DNA from: Stereocaulon alpinum
Lineage: Eukaryota; Ascomycota; Lecanoromycetes; Lecanorales; Stereocaulaceae
Assembly: GCA_018257865.1 (NCBI GenBank)
Contig: JAEUBA010000086.1
Span: forward strand, 1 to 64,000
Reading direction: 5' to 3'
Length of the DNA: 64,000 bases
A program made the translations under genes and the position numbers. Shown one piece after another: positions 35,446-46,390 of the stretch (position 1 is its first letter; every line of letters begins with the position of its first letter). Below the pieces are notes generated by a model. It saw nothing but the letters and a program-made list of their open reading frames with translations, was not told where the DNA came from and ran no database searches.

Positions 35446-37464
35446 ATGCTTACTGGAGTGGAAACAGCAGGCAAGTTCTCGACAACCTCTGGGAGAGGAA
35501 GTCCGCTGATTGACCGCCTTCTGTGATCTAGGTCTTATTCTTGCGGCCCTTCCCTTGATTATATCGGCGCTGGAGTATTATAAAGAGGGTCTAAGGCCTC
35601 TCAAAGACTTCTTAAGCTACAAAATAGTCGTCAGGAATCTTATCTGCGACCTCAGCACTCAGAGGATCCTATTCCGCAATACACTTGAGAGACTCCTGAC
35701 TGGCCTCGTCGATGGTGATATAGAGCTAGCTCTCCTATTGGAGCATCCTGGAGGGCCGGAATGGAGGAATGCCAAGCTCGAATCAGATCTGCAGCAACGC
35801 CTCCGTGGGGCCTTTTCCGTGTATGAGGAGTCTGTGCACGACATGCAGAGCATTCTGGAGACATTCAAGGAACAGCTGGAGCTTAATAGTCTTGATAGTT
35901 ATGGCAGGGTTGGCCCCAGCAGTCTTAACTGTATGAGATCATCGCTGATACGCCTCTTCTCTAGCCAACGTGGTTGGATGCCAAAAGCTATAAGAAAGCT
36001 CGAAAGAAGTTCGTAATGTGCCTCTCCCGGAAAGAGCACGAGGCTCTCTTGCAGAGAATGGACAAGGACAACAGAAACCTTCGAACTTTAACGCTCGACA
36101 GCCTGGACTTAGAGCCCACAAGGGTATCCCGCCGTCACGCTACCGAACCTTTTCGCAAGATTAGAGACTACGCAAAAAGCCTACACAATGTTCTTAGGCT
36201 CGGCTGGTCTTGCACCTGCACGTCTCCACACCGCGCGAGCCTTCAGCTTGAGAGGCGTGATTCCCAATCTCAACCGGCTTTTCGAGTCGTGTTCCCCTAC
36301 ATAAACAGTGTGCTACCGGTAATGTCGGGGCTGTCGATATGGCAGGAAACCGAGATTCGGCCACTGGACGAAGACCCAAGTCCTATCAAATGGCCACAGA
36401 GATCTGGTGTAGACCTTCGAGTAGAGGCGGGAGCGGCATCCCTTACTGCGACCAAGTCAAAGATGGCCATCGTAAAGCCTACGTCCCAGCTGAGCGCAAT
36501 TGGAGTTCCGGTGTTAGACAAGCAATCGTTGCCATTCGCATGGCATGAGTCAACCGGTGTTCCAAAGAAGAAGGTCGGATGGGCGGCTATATCAACAGCT
36601 AAGGCAGACCAACACAACGCGACTACCGATCGCTTGACAGAGTCAATCAGCAAGCCAAGTATAGACACGCCTATTCCGGCTATGGATGCAAGACGTACAA
36701 GAATTGCCGACCTGTGCGATGCTCTAGATCAGATCAGGAGCAAGGAGAATTGCAGAATGTGTCTTGGATGCCTTGCTGATGATGATGATAGATTGCTTGG
36801 TGTATACACTATACGCCAGCACTTTCTGCGACACGGCGAGGACAGTACGACCCTTCACGATGTATTGAACATGGTATCTCTAGAATCTTCCCCAGCGTCG
36901 ACAGTCATTCCTCTCGGAGATCAAAAGCCCATGTCTCCTATGACAAGGAAGCAGCGCCTGCAGCTTGCAGTTACGCTTGCTTCTACTGCTCTTAAGCTGC
37001 AGAGCACTCCCTGGCTCGCCAGCCAGTGGGGCAAGAAGGATATAGTATTCCACAATGGTCTTGCAGACCAGCCATACGTCTCCAGAATCTTCAGCAATGT
37101 GACCTTGGAGCCTCAGCAGCCAATCGAACGGACTTCCTGGAGTCCAATTCGCAATGAAAGCGTCTTCAATCTTGGCGTCCTTCTGCTAGAATTATCCTTC
37201 GGCAAATCCTTAAATCAACTCAGAATACCCGAAGATCCTGAGATATGCACAGAATACGCCATTGCGAAACGACTTGTTGAAACCATGGCTGACGAAGAGG
37301 CTTCAGGATATACTGATGCTGTAAAGGCGTGTATCTTTTGCGATTTTGGAACGAAAATTAAGACCCATGATTTCAATAATGATGCCTTCAGGCAAGCTGT
37401 CTATGACGATGTTGTCATACCCTTGGAGGAGGAATGGAAGCATTTTAATAGCAGGTCGACATAA
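35446..37464 (+). CDS. DUF7580-like fungal protein with N-terminal hydrophobic helix
   Basis: Three exons, join(35446..35470, 35532..35908, 35965..37464), 633 residues. Exon 1 encodes MLTGVETAG; intron 1 begins GC (see separate entry) and joins to LILAALPLIISALEYYKEGL, the hydrophobic N-terminus shared by many Pezizomycotina proteins of this class and reminiscent of HeLo-type membrane-acting domains. Intron 2 (56 nt, GTTGGC donor) joins NSLDSYGR to PTWLDAKSYKKARKK, a lysine-rich helix. The C-terminal third (RLQLAVTLASTALKLQSTPWL, DIVFHNG, FNLGVLLLELSFGKSL) resembles DUF7580, a degenerate kinase-like helical region. A small Cys-His stretch CRMCLGCL...IRQHFLRH lies near residue 397. Function unknown; the family is often found near heterokaryon-incompatibility or NLR genes (established context, moderate recall). 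It is divergent from the HSP70-like fusion gene. Confidence 0.8.
35471..35531 (+). other. GC-AG intron in the DUF7580-like gene
   Basis: The first intron starts gcaagt and ends gatctag (61 nt), with a ctgattgac branch-like site. GC-AG introns are a small minority of fungal introns and usually have otherwise perfect donor consensus, as here. Without it, the conserved helix VETAGLILAALPLI cannot be made. Confidence 0.75.
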
Positions 37465-39327
37465 CATCTCCACATGACCGAGCACCTGCTAGCTCCAGTC
37501 CTATAAGAAAAGCGGTAGCAAGGGCTGTCTTGGTAAGCGAATGATCTGGAAGCAAGCGGTCGAATTGACGCTGATAACTGGTGGTATTAGAACATGCCGA
37601 ACAGAAGTGCAACGTAGAATGATCCTTCGAGTTGGTCACCAACTCTTGGATGGGGCAGGTGCAAACGAGGTCTTCCACACTTAAGAGCAAGGCGTCGAGA
37701 CATTTGAGACTGACGGTGCTTGGGAGCTACCTAATGAAAATACTTATAATCCACATAGATATAGGATGAAAACGGCGCACCTCTTTATGATTTGACATAC
37801 GAGCGTCATGCTCCACAACGTAAAAGCACTAGTACTACTATATGTATGCCTCCTACAACGTGTTCATATGTTCAAACACCATGCCTTAGGGCCCACATCC
37901 GGCATTGCCTCAACGGGGAAAACCACCTCAACATTCGTCAAACACATATGGCCCACCCCGCATTTGCTCCCACTCACTTTATTAACTTCGCACCCGAGGC
38001 AGATTCCTTGTCAGTTCGCGCTGCGTTTTTCTACAGCGGCGGCTTGATGGCTACATCAACATCGTCGTCCAGTCAATGGCAAGCCGCACTCATGGCTGGA
38101 GAGCAGCTGGCGATCAATAGTGTGCTTGGACTATATGGCCTAAATGCTATCATAAATGCAGTAATTACTGCTAGAGTACCGAACAGGGTTATTACGATGA
38201 GGGCTATACAGGAGTATGTGGCGATGACATTATAGCATTTTCATCTTCTTTGCCGTTCGCTTGGCATGCCGTCACACTGACGAGGACAAAGTATCAGGAG
38301 ACTAGCCAGTGAGATATGCTTGAGAAACATAGCATAGGTATGCCGTATCAATAAGATAGTTGCCAGCGATAGATGGAATGCTGAGACCACACAGGATCCG
38401 TGGTTCGGAGGGGCTTGCGCTCATGTGCATAGTTATTCCACTTGTCAGCAAGAAGCGTGCGGGTAGATACACCACGATAAGCAGGGAATAGAAATGAAGC
38501 AGCGGCTGTAGCGCAATGGCAGTGATGATGGTTCATAGAATTCTTAGGGTTCTAGAAGACTCCCAGGTGAGAATTGACGTGTAATTTTGCCGAACCCTAC
38601 TAGCCACATGTGCGATATGTCTTTGCTCAATACCGCGCTTAAACCATTCTAGTGAACGAGTAACAAGGAGTACACCTAGGAGAAAATTATGTATAGCGTT
38701 GACATGTCAAGTGAAGGTAGCATTCTGGCAATGTTATAGCCAGGCAAAAGAGTTATGGAAACACAAGTAGACGGGGCGATATCATCGCTTATAGAACGTT
38801 ACCAGTGACTGATCGCTTCTATTCGATACTAGAGAGTCAGCGAAAATGCTGGGGTTTTCCATTGCGAAACCCCAGCGTCACAGCTACGACGGGCGGAGGT
38901 TGGCACCCCAGATAGGCACATCCCTGCTATTCCGGAGTCTTCATCGCGAAGACATGACTCGAGAGCATCTCTGATTATTACCAAAGGCCGCGACTTTTGA
39001 CGAGACAGCAGCAGGACCATGCGAAGAGTCTTTACAGAGTTGCAGCAGATGACTTGAGCAATACAACGAAACTGAACTGTACGAGCTATCGACCAACGAC
39101 GTGCTTACTGAGACAAGACGGAATAGGGCGCGGGCGTCCCTGTATTGATCCTTCAATGAGAACCCAGTTGGTAGCATTGATCGTTAATGATCCAATAGAA
39201 CAGGAGTTGGGAATGGTGGAGAAGTCCTTATCGTTGATGTATTACCGATGGTCAAACGTAGATTGAAAGTGTGATATCGTCTCTGACCAATCTGTTGTTA
39301 AAGCAGACAATCATTGGACCTACCCAC
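37465..39327. other. Gene-free stretch between DUF7580-like and GTPase genes
   Basis: Open frames up to 147 codons (37792-38235, +) show no recognisable motif apart from a Ser/Ala-rich segment; I do not call them genes. Its last part is the promoter and leader of the GTPase. Confidence 0.45.
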
Positions 39328-40437
39328 ATGGAAATGTCGTCCATTCAGCCGACCCAAGATGTGCTCAGTATGATCCTTGTGATGGGCGTTACCGGCGCTG
39401 GTAGAAGCTACTTCATCAACAAACTCGCCGACGATGACGTTGCTAAGACTGGGGGTGACTTGAAGTCTTGTGAGTTGTTAAGCCCTCAAATTTGATAGAC
39501 TCTGCGGAATCCTGATGAAAGATCAGGCACCGCAGAATGCCAGGCAATTCCTGTGAATGTTGGCAGTAGCAAAGGACTGCTTATCGACACCCCCGGGTTT
39601 GACGATTCGAGCCGGACAGACTCCGATATCTTGACAGAGATCTCACGAATCCTTGCCGCGCAGTACGCAGCTGGAGTCAGCTTGAAAGGCGTAATCTACC
39701 TGCACCGCATTACAGATGTCAGATATCAGGGCTCCTCAGTGAAAACGCTGAACATCTTCAAGAAGATCTGTGGCCAATTGGCGTTGAAGAACGTTCTACT
39801 AGTAACAACTAGATGGAATGAGGTAGACGAGGCGGTGGGTGCTAGCCGAGAGAAGGAGCTGAGAGAGTCTTTTTGGGCCTACATGCTAAGCAATGGCTCA
39901 ACTATGACCAGAGTCTACGGCAACAGAGACTCCGCAATAGGGATCGCTAGCCAGCTTATGAGCAAGCAGAACATTGTACTAGAGCTTCAACGAGAGCTAG
40001 TTGATGAGGGCAAAACACTTCAGCAGACTGTCGCCGGCGCTTTCGTCAATGAGGACATATCGGAGATGAAAGCAAAGTATGAGAAAGAACTACGGGACTT
40101 GGAAAATCTTCGACAGACATTGCAGGAAAACGATCGGGCTATGAAGCGGAGAGTCCAGCAAGATTGGGCACGAGAGCAGCAAAGGCTGTCAATGGCGCGG
40201 GAGGATGAAGAAAGGTTACGCAGGGATATAGCAGCTGAGGTGCGTCAAGAGATCGAGCAGAAGACGAATGAAAAGAAGAGCAGTGGCGCATGGAAAATGA
40301 TACCCTTGCTCCCATCATTGCTTGGGATCATCGAGATGTTTGTTGGGATTCCTCCAGCGTCCACCAATTTGCTGACCTCATGGTTCTCCGACTCAGGCAT
40401 TGTCGAGTCAGTCTCTGATTTCTTTTCCAACTTTTAG
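39328..40437 (+). CDS. AIG1/dynamin-like P-loop GTPase with coiled coil; Walker A Lys replaced by Arg
   Basis: Two exons, join(39328..39469, 39527..40437), 350 residues; the 57-nt intron joins LKSC to TAECQAIPV. The G1 loop near residue 20 reads GVTGAGRSYFINKL, where the family has GAGKS. G3 is intact (GLLIDTPGFDDS, near residue 70), and the G4-type segment reads LLVTTRWNEVD near 145. Residues about 230-315 are a highly charged coiled coil (EMKAKYEKELRDLENLRQTL, REQQRLSMAREDEERLRRDI). The C-terminus has a hydrophobic segment (MIPLLPSLLGIIEMFVGIPP) that could bind membrane. Fungal GTPases of this type are uncharacterised; animal and plant relatives act in immunity and organelle dynamics. The Arg may cripple nucleotide hydrolysis or define a variant; both G1 and G3 are otherwise well kept. 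I chose the ATG at 39328; 39334 is an alternative. Confidence 0.82.
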
Positions 40438-41101
40438 AGGTCCGTAGCACCTTCACAGGAACCACTTCATCATTGGGAATCTTTTGTACGATCAGCTGGG
40501 GTAATAATAGCCTAATTGCGAGTCGATATCAGGTGGACTTAACTGGTAGCCCTGAACGAGAGTTCAAGAGCCCTAAAGTATATGACATGATACCTTCCGT
40601 ATCCCGCAGAGATTGCCAATAGTGACCGGTGTCGACACATGGTGGATCATAGTCCATGCATCTCGCGAATCCTTGATAAGCGCAAAGCTTAGTCGTTGCC
40701 TGAATTGCCTGAATTGCCTGATTCAATTGATAACAGTCTCGACCCGCCAAGCAAGCTCCATTGTTGTAGACTTGCCGAATGCCACGCGCATTGAGGGTCC
40801 AGGAGTTGGAGCATGTGGGGTTCTTCATTCGCTATTGGCAGATGGCGATTTAGTGATTTGGAACATGCCGCCCTGTTTTAGTAGCTGATCGCTTTGTCCG
40901 AGACGAGGCATGCCAAGTCATTTTCTGTTGCTGCTTCTGCAAGCTGAGCTGAACATGGCTGACTGATGCTTTGGCGTTCAGCCGCTCCATATCATTTAGA
41001 TGTCACAATTTCGTTGCTGTATCGTTTTCCCAATGCCAAGTAGCTGAAGGTTGACGTCTTTGAATTGATGCCACAACACGTCCTTGCACATAGTCATTAG
41101 A
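40438..41101. other. Intergenic region between GTPase and coiled-coil gene
   Basis: No supported gene. It holds a short 9-nt tandem repeat (ttgcctgaa, nearly three copies at 40696-40720). Confidence 0.5.
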
Positions 41102-42863
41102 ATGCTTAACAATTCAGCTCCAAGAAAGAAGCATGCCAGTACCCACCACCACGATCAGTCGTCGAATTACGACCAATCCTCAATGAACCCACCCGAACAG
41201 TATCACCCTGAGGAAAGGGAGCAGCAGCTTCGAAGAAAACCAGCCGCTGGTCGCCGGCCAAGCAGAGACGACATCCCTCCTGACGGTTTGCAAGATGCTA
41301 GAACCTCACACCAAAGAAGTCCAACCACGGCGGCCTTCGATGGGGGCACAAGCTGGACGGCTGCTCCACGCAACAGCCGCCTACCCCGTGGTCAGTACGA
41401 TGATCAGTCAAGATACAGCGACCAAATGCACCCAGACAGCACCGGCTCAGTGGGCGCTACTTCCAAGTTTGGCAAGTTATCGAAATTGGGCGGCCGAAAT
41501 AAGCAGAGCGAGGGTGAAAATGGCGAATCCTAATATTTCGGTGTGAATATTGACATTCGGACAGACGTACCTCCCCGACGCGGCGATGAAGGCGAAAGCA
41601 AGGTAATTGCCCCAAACACGACCTGCGCCTCAAAGCTCCCCCCATATTCCAGAGTGCATTTGAAGTTGACAGCCTCGCAGTGGTCATTCAGAGCGGGGTT
41701 CAAGAACTTGATGCAGGCAGGAATATATGACAACTACGAAGACGAATACGCCCATTCAGACGAGTACGACACACGTCCTGAGACACAACTGCTAGAACAT
41801 ATCCACCAACTTCAACTCCGAAACGACCAGCAAGCGAGGCAAATCTCGGAGCTGCAAGCAAATATTCGTAGCCAGGTCGAAAAGGGGAAGAAAATTAAAG
41901 AATCTGCGAATAAGATGACATACGCCATGGAGAGCAAAGAGCTTTTCGTAGGTCGGCAAGACTTGGTCAGTGCCTTTTGCCCAAGACCGCTCAATCGCTC
42001 AGGACTATTCTCAGACGAGCATTGACGAACTTTGCAAAGTGGCGCCCTGCGTCTCAGACATCCAGCGCTTTTTTCAGACCCCGAAGAATCTACGCCTTTT
42101 CGTACATGGCTACGTCGGTCTCGCCATGGCTGAGTCACTGTCCCGCACTCTCCCTTATGGCCCAAATCCTGGTTTATATGGGGAAGATGCCTGGATGGAC
42201 AGGGAGCTAGCTCATAGCATGGCCTCAATTGAAAACAGTCTCTTATACGCAGGTGCGTGAATTCATTCGCTGGTTGCATACCTACTAATAGAGATTGACC
42301 AAGATCGAAAAGTCGTTTCTGAGCGAGACTTCCAAGATTGGAGGGCTCTGACTGCGACTCTAATCTCGAAATTGGACACATCGAATAAAACAGGCAAGGG
42401 TATGGAGGCATGCGTCACAGGCTGCGTCCGACGAATAATGTCACTTGTCGGCAACTGGGTTGCAGCGGAAGACATCAGGCCGCTGGAAGACGAACTCGAA
42501 GGGATCCTGTTCCAAGCAGTGAGGCTATCACAGACGCTCCGCTGTCAGAGAGCATGTTGGTCAGTTCGACATCTTGGAAGCGGCGCCCACACATCTTCAA
42601 ACTCTGGACATGCCAATAACCCGGTCTTTTTTGACAGAGGTAGCATGAACGATAAATATGGAGACGAGGACAGTGATGGTGAGGATATCCAGACACCTTA
42701 TCGGAAGATAGTGGAGATCGTGGTATCACCTGGGCTGTTCAAACGTGGCAATACTGATCGTGAACGGTTCGATGTTGAATCATGCGTCGAGCCGGCTGAG
42801 GTCAAGTGCAAGAAACCTTCGATTGGAGCTGGTCATTCAGGGCCAACAAAGGGGCCTAGATGA
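41102..42863 (+). pseudogene. Conserved fungal coiled-coil protein gene with a frame break (possible pseudogene)
   Basis: Coding segments: 41102..41513, 41565..about 41965, about 41970..42252, 42292..42863. The first and last junctions are good GT-AG introns (51 and 39 nt) joining GRNKQSE to DVPPRRGDEG and ENSLLYA to EIDQDRKVVSERDFQDWRAL. Between the second and third segments the frame moves by one base within about 30 bases (41945-41975). Only a 23-nt GT..AG stretch is available there, too short to splice and in the wrong phase. The protein starts with a Gln/Ser/Arg-rich disordered part, then a coiled coil (LLEHIHQLQLRNDQQARQIS). It ends with a conserved Pezizomycotina region (PFAQDRS, VSDIQRFFQTPKNLRLFVHG, GLYGEDAWMD). 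Relatives carry roughly 20 residues just before PFAQDR that are missing here (from memory of the family), so a small deletion is likely. Function unknown. Confidence 0.6.
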
Positions 42864-43406
42864 GTAGTTGAGGGGCCAGCCATGGCTATAGTGGGTATGC
42901 TCGTGCTTTCCTGTCTGTTCCTTCATAATATGTTTGACTGGAAAACTTGGCTGGACTGAAGGTTTGACGGCTCGTAACTCAGAGGCTTTTACAATAGCGA
43001 TAATTCCAATGAGATCTCGTCTTTGACATGGACCAGCAAGATTGCAGCGTCAATAGCGTCAACAGCACGTATATGCATCCGTAGTCGAGCGAATATCACG
43101 TGTAACCGCGAGTGGTGAATGGGTGACGTAGAAGGGATTGATAGGTCTGTAGCTTACGTGTTTGTACCTTGAACTCGCAAAGGTCCTGAATCGACAAACA
43201 TGTTCTATCATAAATTATCAAGTGGAGGATATACATACCGGCGCGAACATGGTCAACAACAATCTCGACTAGTTCTAGCGCCGGAGTGCTATCCCCAGAA
43301 TACCGACGGGGTTCCGCGATTACTCTCAGTGGCTTTGGGCCACCTCCTGGACTTGAAGACATTGATAAGCAAGCTCAAGATCTCCCTCAATTCAAAGCCA
43401 GCGAAG
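42864..43406. other. Intergenic region before the phosphatase gene
   Basis: No gene called. The 150 bases before the phosphatase ATG are open in two frames, and one (SGFGPPPGLEDIDKQAQDL, + strand near 43330-43390) reads like the tail of a disordered protein. This could be a leader exon or a gene fragment; I could not decide. Confidence 0.4.
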
Positions 43407-44804
43407 ATGCCAGAAGGCAAGAAGAAAATTCCCAAACCGGGGCCAGCTAAATTGTCAAAGAATGCTGGCGTTGATGAGTGGCTGAAATGCGCCTTCAACA
43501 ATCAATACTTGCCAGAATCGGTTATGAAAAAGCTGTGTGAGATTTGTAAAGAGTACCTTATGGAAGGTAGGTGCTCGAAGTTTCCCGGTATAAGTATTGC
43601 TTGGGCCATGCTAATTGCTGCCAGAATCAAACATACAACCAGTCTCAACTCCCGTCACCGTCTGTGGCGACCTTCACGGCCAATTCTACGATGTCCTCGA
43701 ATTGTTCCGTGTCGCAGGAGGTGCTCCAAGCGATGTACAGGCCGAGCCTTCGTCCGCGCCTACTAATGTTATTACTTCTGACGATATTGAACCACCTACG
43801 GAAATCACGGACCCTAAGCTCAAGAAGAAACTCCGCTCCAAAGACACAGAGGCTGGGGTCAGTGCCAATACAAGCGGCGTCAGTGATGAAGATGACGCTG
43901 AAGAGGAGGAAGAGCGAGGGAGGAAGCGTGAAAGCAGCCATGGAGCCAGTCTAGGCGTTGAGAAAGAAGGGAGCTCTACCATTCCGGGCAATCAAAACTA
44001 CATCTTTCTCGGTGACTTCGTCGACCGCGGTTACTTCAGCTTAGAGACCTTGACGTTGCTGCTCTGCCTCAAGGCTAGGTCAGTGATGTCGACTTGTTGT
44101 TCGAAGTCTGGCTAATCTCCCGCTCCAGATACCCTGATCGTGTGACCCTTGTACGTGGCAATCATGAGTCCCGCCAAATTACTCAAGTCTACGGATTCTA
44201 CGAAGAGTGCCAGCAAAAGTACGGCAATGCTTCCGTTTGGAAAGCCTGCTGTCAAGTGTTCGATTTCCTCGTGCTTGGTGCAGTCATCGACGGCAAGGTC
44301 CTCTGCGTCCACGGCGGCCTGAGTCCGGAGATTCGCACCCTCGACCAGATACGTGTCATTGCTCGTGCCCAAGAGATCCCTCACGAAGGCGCTTTCTGCG
44401 ATCTAGTGTGGAGCGATCCAGAAGATGTTGGAACATGGGCTGTATCTCCGCGCGGGGCTGGATGGCTGTTTGGCAATAAAGTTGCTACGGAGTTCAACCA
44501 CGTCAACGGCTTTCAGCTTATAGCTCGAGCGCATCAGCTTGTCAACGAGGGTTATAAGGTATATCTGGGCTCCAGCTGATCAGGCGCTCGATCCAGCTAA
44601 CCCCAAGTCTAGTGGCACTTCGAGGACAGGTCCGTTGTCACTGTTTGGAGCGCCCCCAACTATTGCTACCGTTGCGGCAACGTAGCCTCCATTATGAACT
44701 TAGGCGAGGACCTGGACCCCAAATTCACTATCTTTTCTGCTGTCTCAGAGCGCGATCGTCACGTTCCACCGTCCACCAATCGTCGTACCGAATACTTCCT
44801 ATAG
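43407..44804 (+). CDS. sit4: Sit4/PP6-type Ser/Thr protein phosphatase catalytic subunit
   Basis: Four exons, join(43407..43566, 43625..44078, 44129..44558, 44613..44804), 411 residues. The metal-binding core of the PPP family is complete: GDLHGQFYD, GDFVDRG, RGNHES, HGGLSPE and SAPNYCYRCGN. It ends with TEYFL, matching the carboxymethylated YFL tail of PP2A-class enzymes. HVNGFQLIARAHQLV and DLDPKFTIFSAV resemble Sit4/PP6 more than PP2A, PP4 or PPG1. A ~90-residue acidic/Ser-rich insertion (DDIEPPTEITDPKLKKKL to EGSSTIPGNQ) sits after FRVAGG; I recall a similar insert in filamentous-fungal Sit4. The start is odd: usual N-termini begin near the segment VDEWLKCAF, but here 23 Lys/Pro-rich residues (MPEGKKKIPKPGPAKLSK) precede it. 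Expected to dephosphorylate cytosolic targets in cell-cycle and nutrient signalling. It could be a paralogue rather than the main copy. Confidence 0.88.
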
Positions 44805-45521
44805 TCAGCATTTCACGATACCCAAGCATAGCGAGCGCGTTGCAGGCGTCAGTATAGGTGAATTAGGTATGGCTCAAGTCCATTGGACAGCATTGAAGCG
44901 GGAGAATGTACTATTAGCATGGGGAATTAGAGCTACTGATGAATTAAGACAACGTCCATACTGTAATCGACAGATAGCGGCAGCCACGACACGAACATCT
45001 GATTGAATACCCAGAACACTATCTATCCTCTCACGTACACAACATTCGACAGCGAAGCACGTCTTGGGGGATAAGAGAATATATCTCGGTTGAGCCGAAG
45101 TACACTATCTATGATGACTTTCGAGCTCAGTCTCGTACATGAGCAACCCCCAACAAAAAGCAAGGTCCACGTGGTGCCTAGCTACGTCCAAATAGGGAGA
45201 GGACAAGATATTTATGAAGGGCAATCAGTAGCTTTGTCCTCGGTATTCAACGATGTTGTTCTGTGTACAGGCTGGGCTCTACCGTACTCGGGGATTCCGT
45301 TGCAGTCCCACTTACTGAAGAGAAAGAATACGAACGTGCAGTCTTTGATTGATAATCGAACGACGAGCTGTACAAGCGCACTGAAGTTGAGGGAGCTGAA
45401 TGAACGATTGTGCTTCTCGCAAACACACGTATCTGCCACATCGATCTACACCTAGCCGCATTTGCCACACCAAACCATGACTGATTGCACCAACAAGTCC
45501 AACGGCGTCACATCGCACTCG
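44805..45521. other. Convergent intergenic region
   Basis: 3' flanks of the phosphatase gene (+) and the following minus-strand gene. Short overlapping open frames (up to 121 codons) but nothing recognisable. Confidence 0.5.
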
Positions 45522-46390
45522 TCATCTGAAAGTAGGGTCCATGGGATCGCCTGACGGGAACTGGACCTCTGCTCTATAGCCCAACTTGAACCCAAGACTA
45601 GGGTGAGCCTTATTGGGGTGCAGGTCCTCGTGGCTAGGGCGGATAAGATATCGCCCGGCATCATATCCTTCTTTCCCCATAAGACAGTGAATCTTGCCCC
45701 ACCACAGGTAGTAATATCCTTGTTGACCTTCCTGAACAAAGTTGCCATCGAGGTCAATGTCCCCCACCTGGACCAGCTTCTTAGCGGCGTGGCCGAGAGG
45801 AATTCGTGTTGCACGGATCATGTACTTTTCGTCGAATTCTGCTGGCCAGCGTGCGTGTAGGAGGCAGCGTGCGTCTGGTGACTTGCTTGATCTGCCTCTT
45901 AATCCATCCAGAACGATTGCAACGGTCCGGTCGTCCAGGCGTATGCCTGGGAACGGAATCTCTCCGATAGTTGGGTTTCCGGGATTCATATAAAGTAGGT
46001 AGTGGTCAAATGGATCAAACTTTGTGAATCTATGATTATCGGCGACTTTACGTCCCTCGTGCTTGCGGCTCGGATCCCAGGGGTTGTAGAGCTCGTAATG
46101 GGCAGTGTCAAAGACCTTGAGTGCCGCATTCACAGGACGTGGTGGCTTGATGATACGTCCTACCTTGTTGGTCACAACGGTGTTGTTGCTAGGTTCCATG
46201 TCGGTATCGGACTGGTCACGTTCCTCGGTGGCTTCGATCTCGTCTTCGCTGTGCGCCTCGAAGGAAATGTTAGTGATCAGTAGAAGGTGAAGGTGCGTAA
46301 GAGCTTACGCACTGCCTTTATGCCTACTGGGATACCTTTATCCGTGTTTCCAGTCTCCAAAAACGGTGACATTCCGCTATCTTGGGGCAT
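45522..46390 (-). CDS. Hypothetical protein, 2 exons
   Basis: Complement(join(45522..46256, 46313..46390)), 270 residues; the 56-nt intron (GTGCGT donor, cactaac branch, TTCGAG acceptor) links MPQDSGMSPFLETGNTDKG to an acidic stretch HSEDEIEATEERDQSD. The rest is a compact, probably globular sequence rich in aromatic and charged residues (HYELYNPWDPSRKHEG, RFTKFDPFDHYLLYMNPG, YYYLWWGKIHCLMGKEGYD), without a signal peptide or membrane segment. I do not recognise the family. A shorter protein from the internal ATG at 46199 is possible if the first intron is not used. It is convergent with the phosphatase gene. Confidence 0.65.

Noticed and set aside
37792..38235. 147-codon open frame (+) after the DUF7580-like gene
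   Set aside because: Composition is low-complexity (Ser, Ala, His) with no recognisable feature; coding status cannot be supported.
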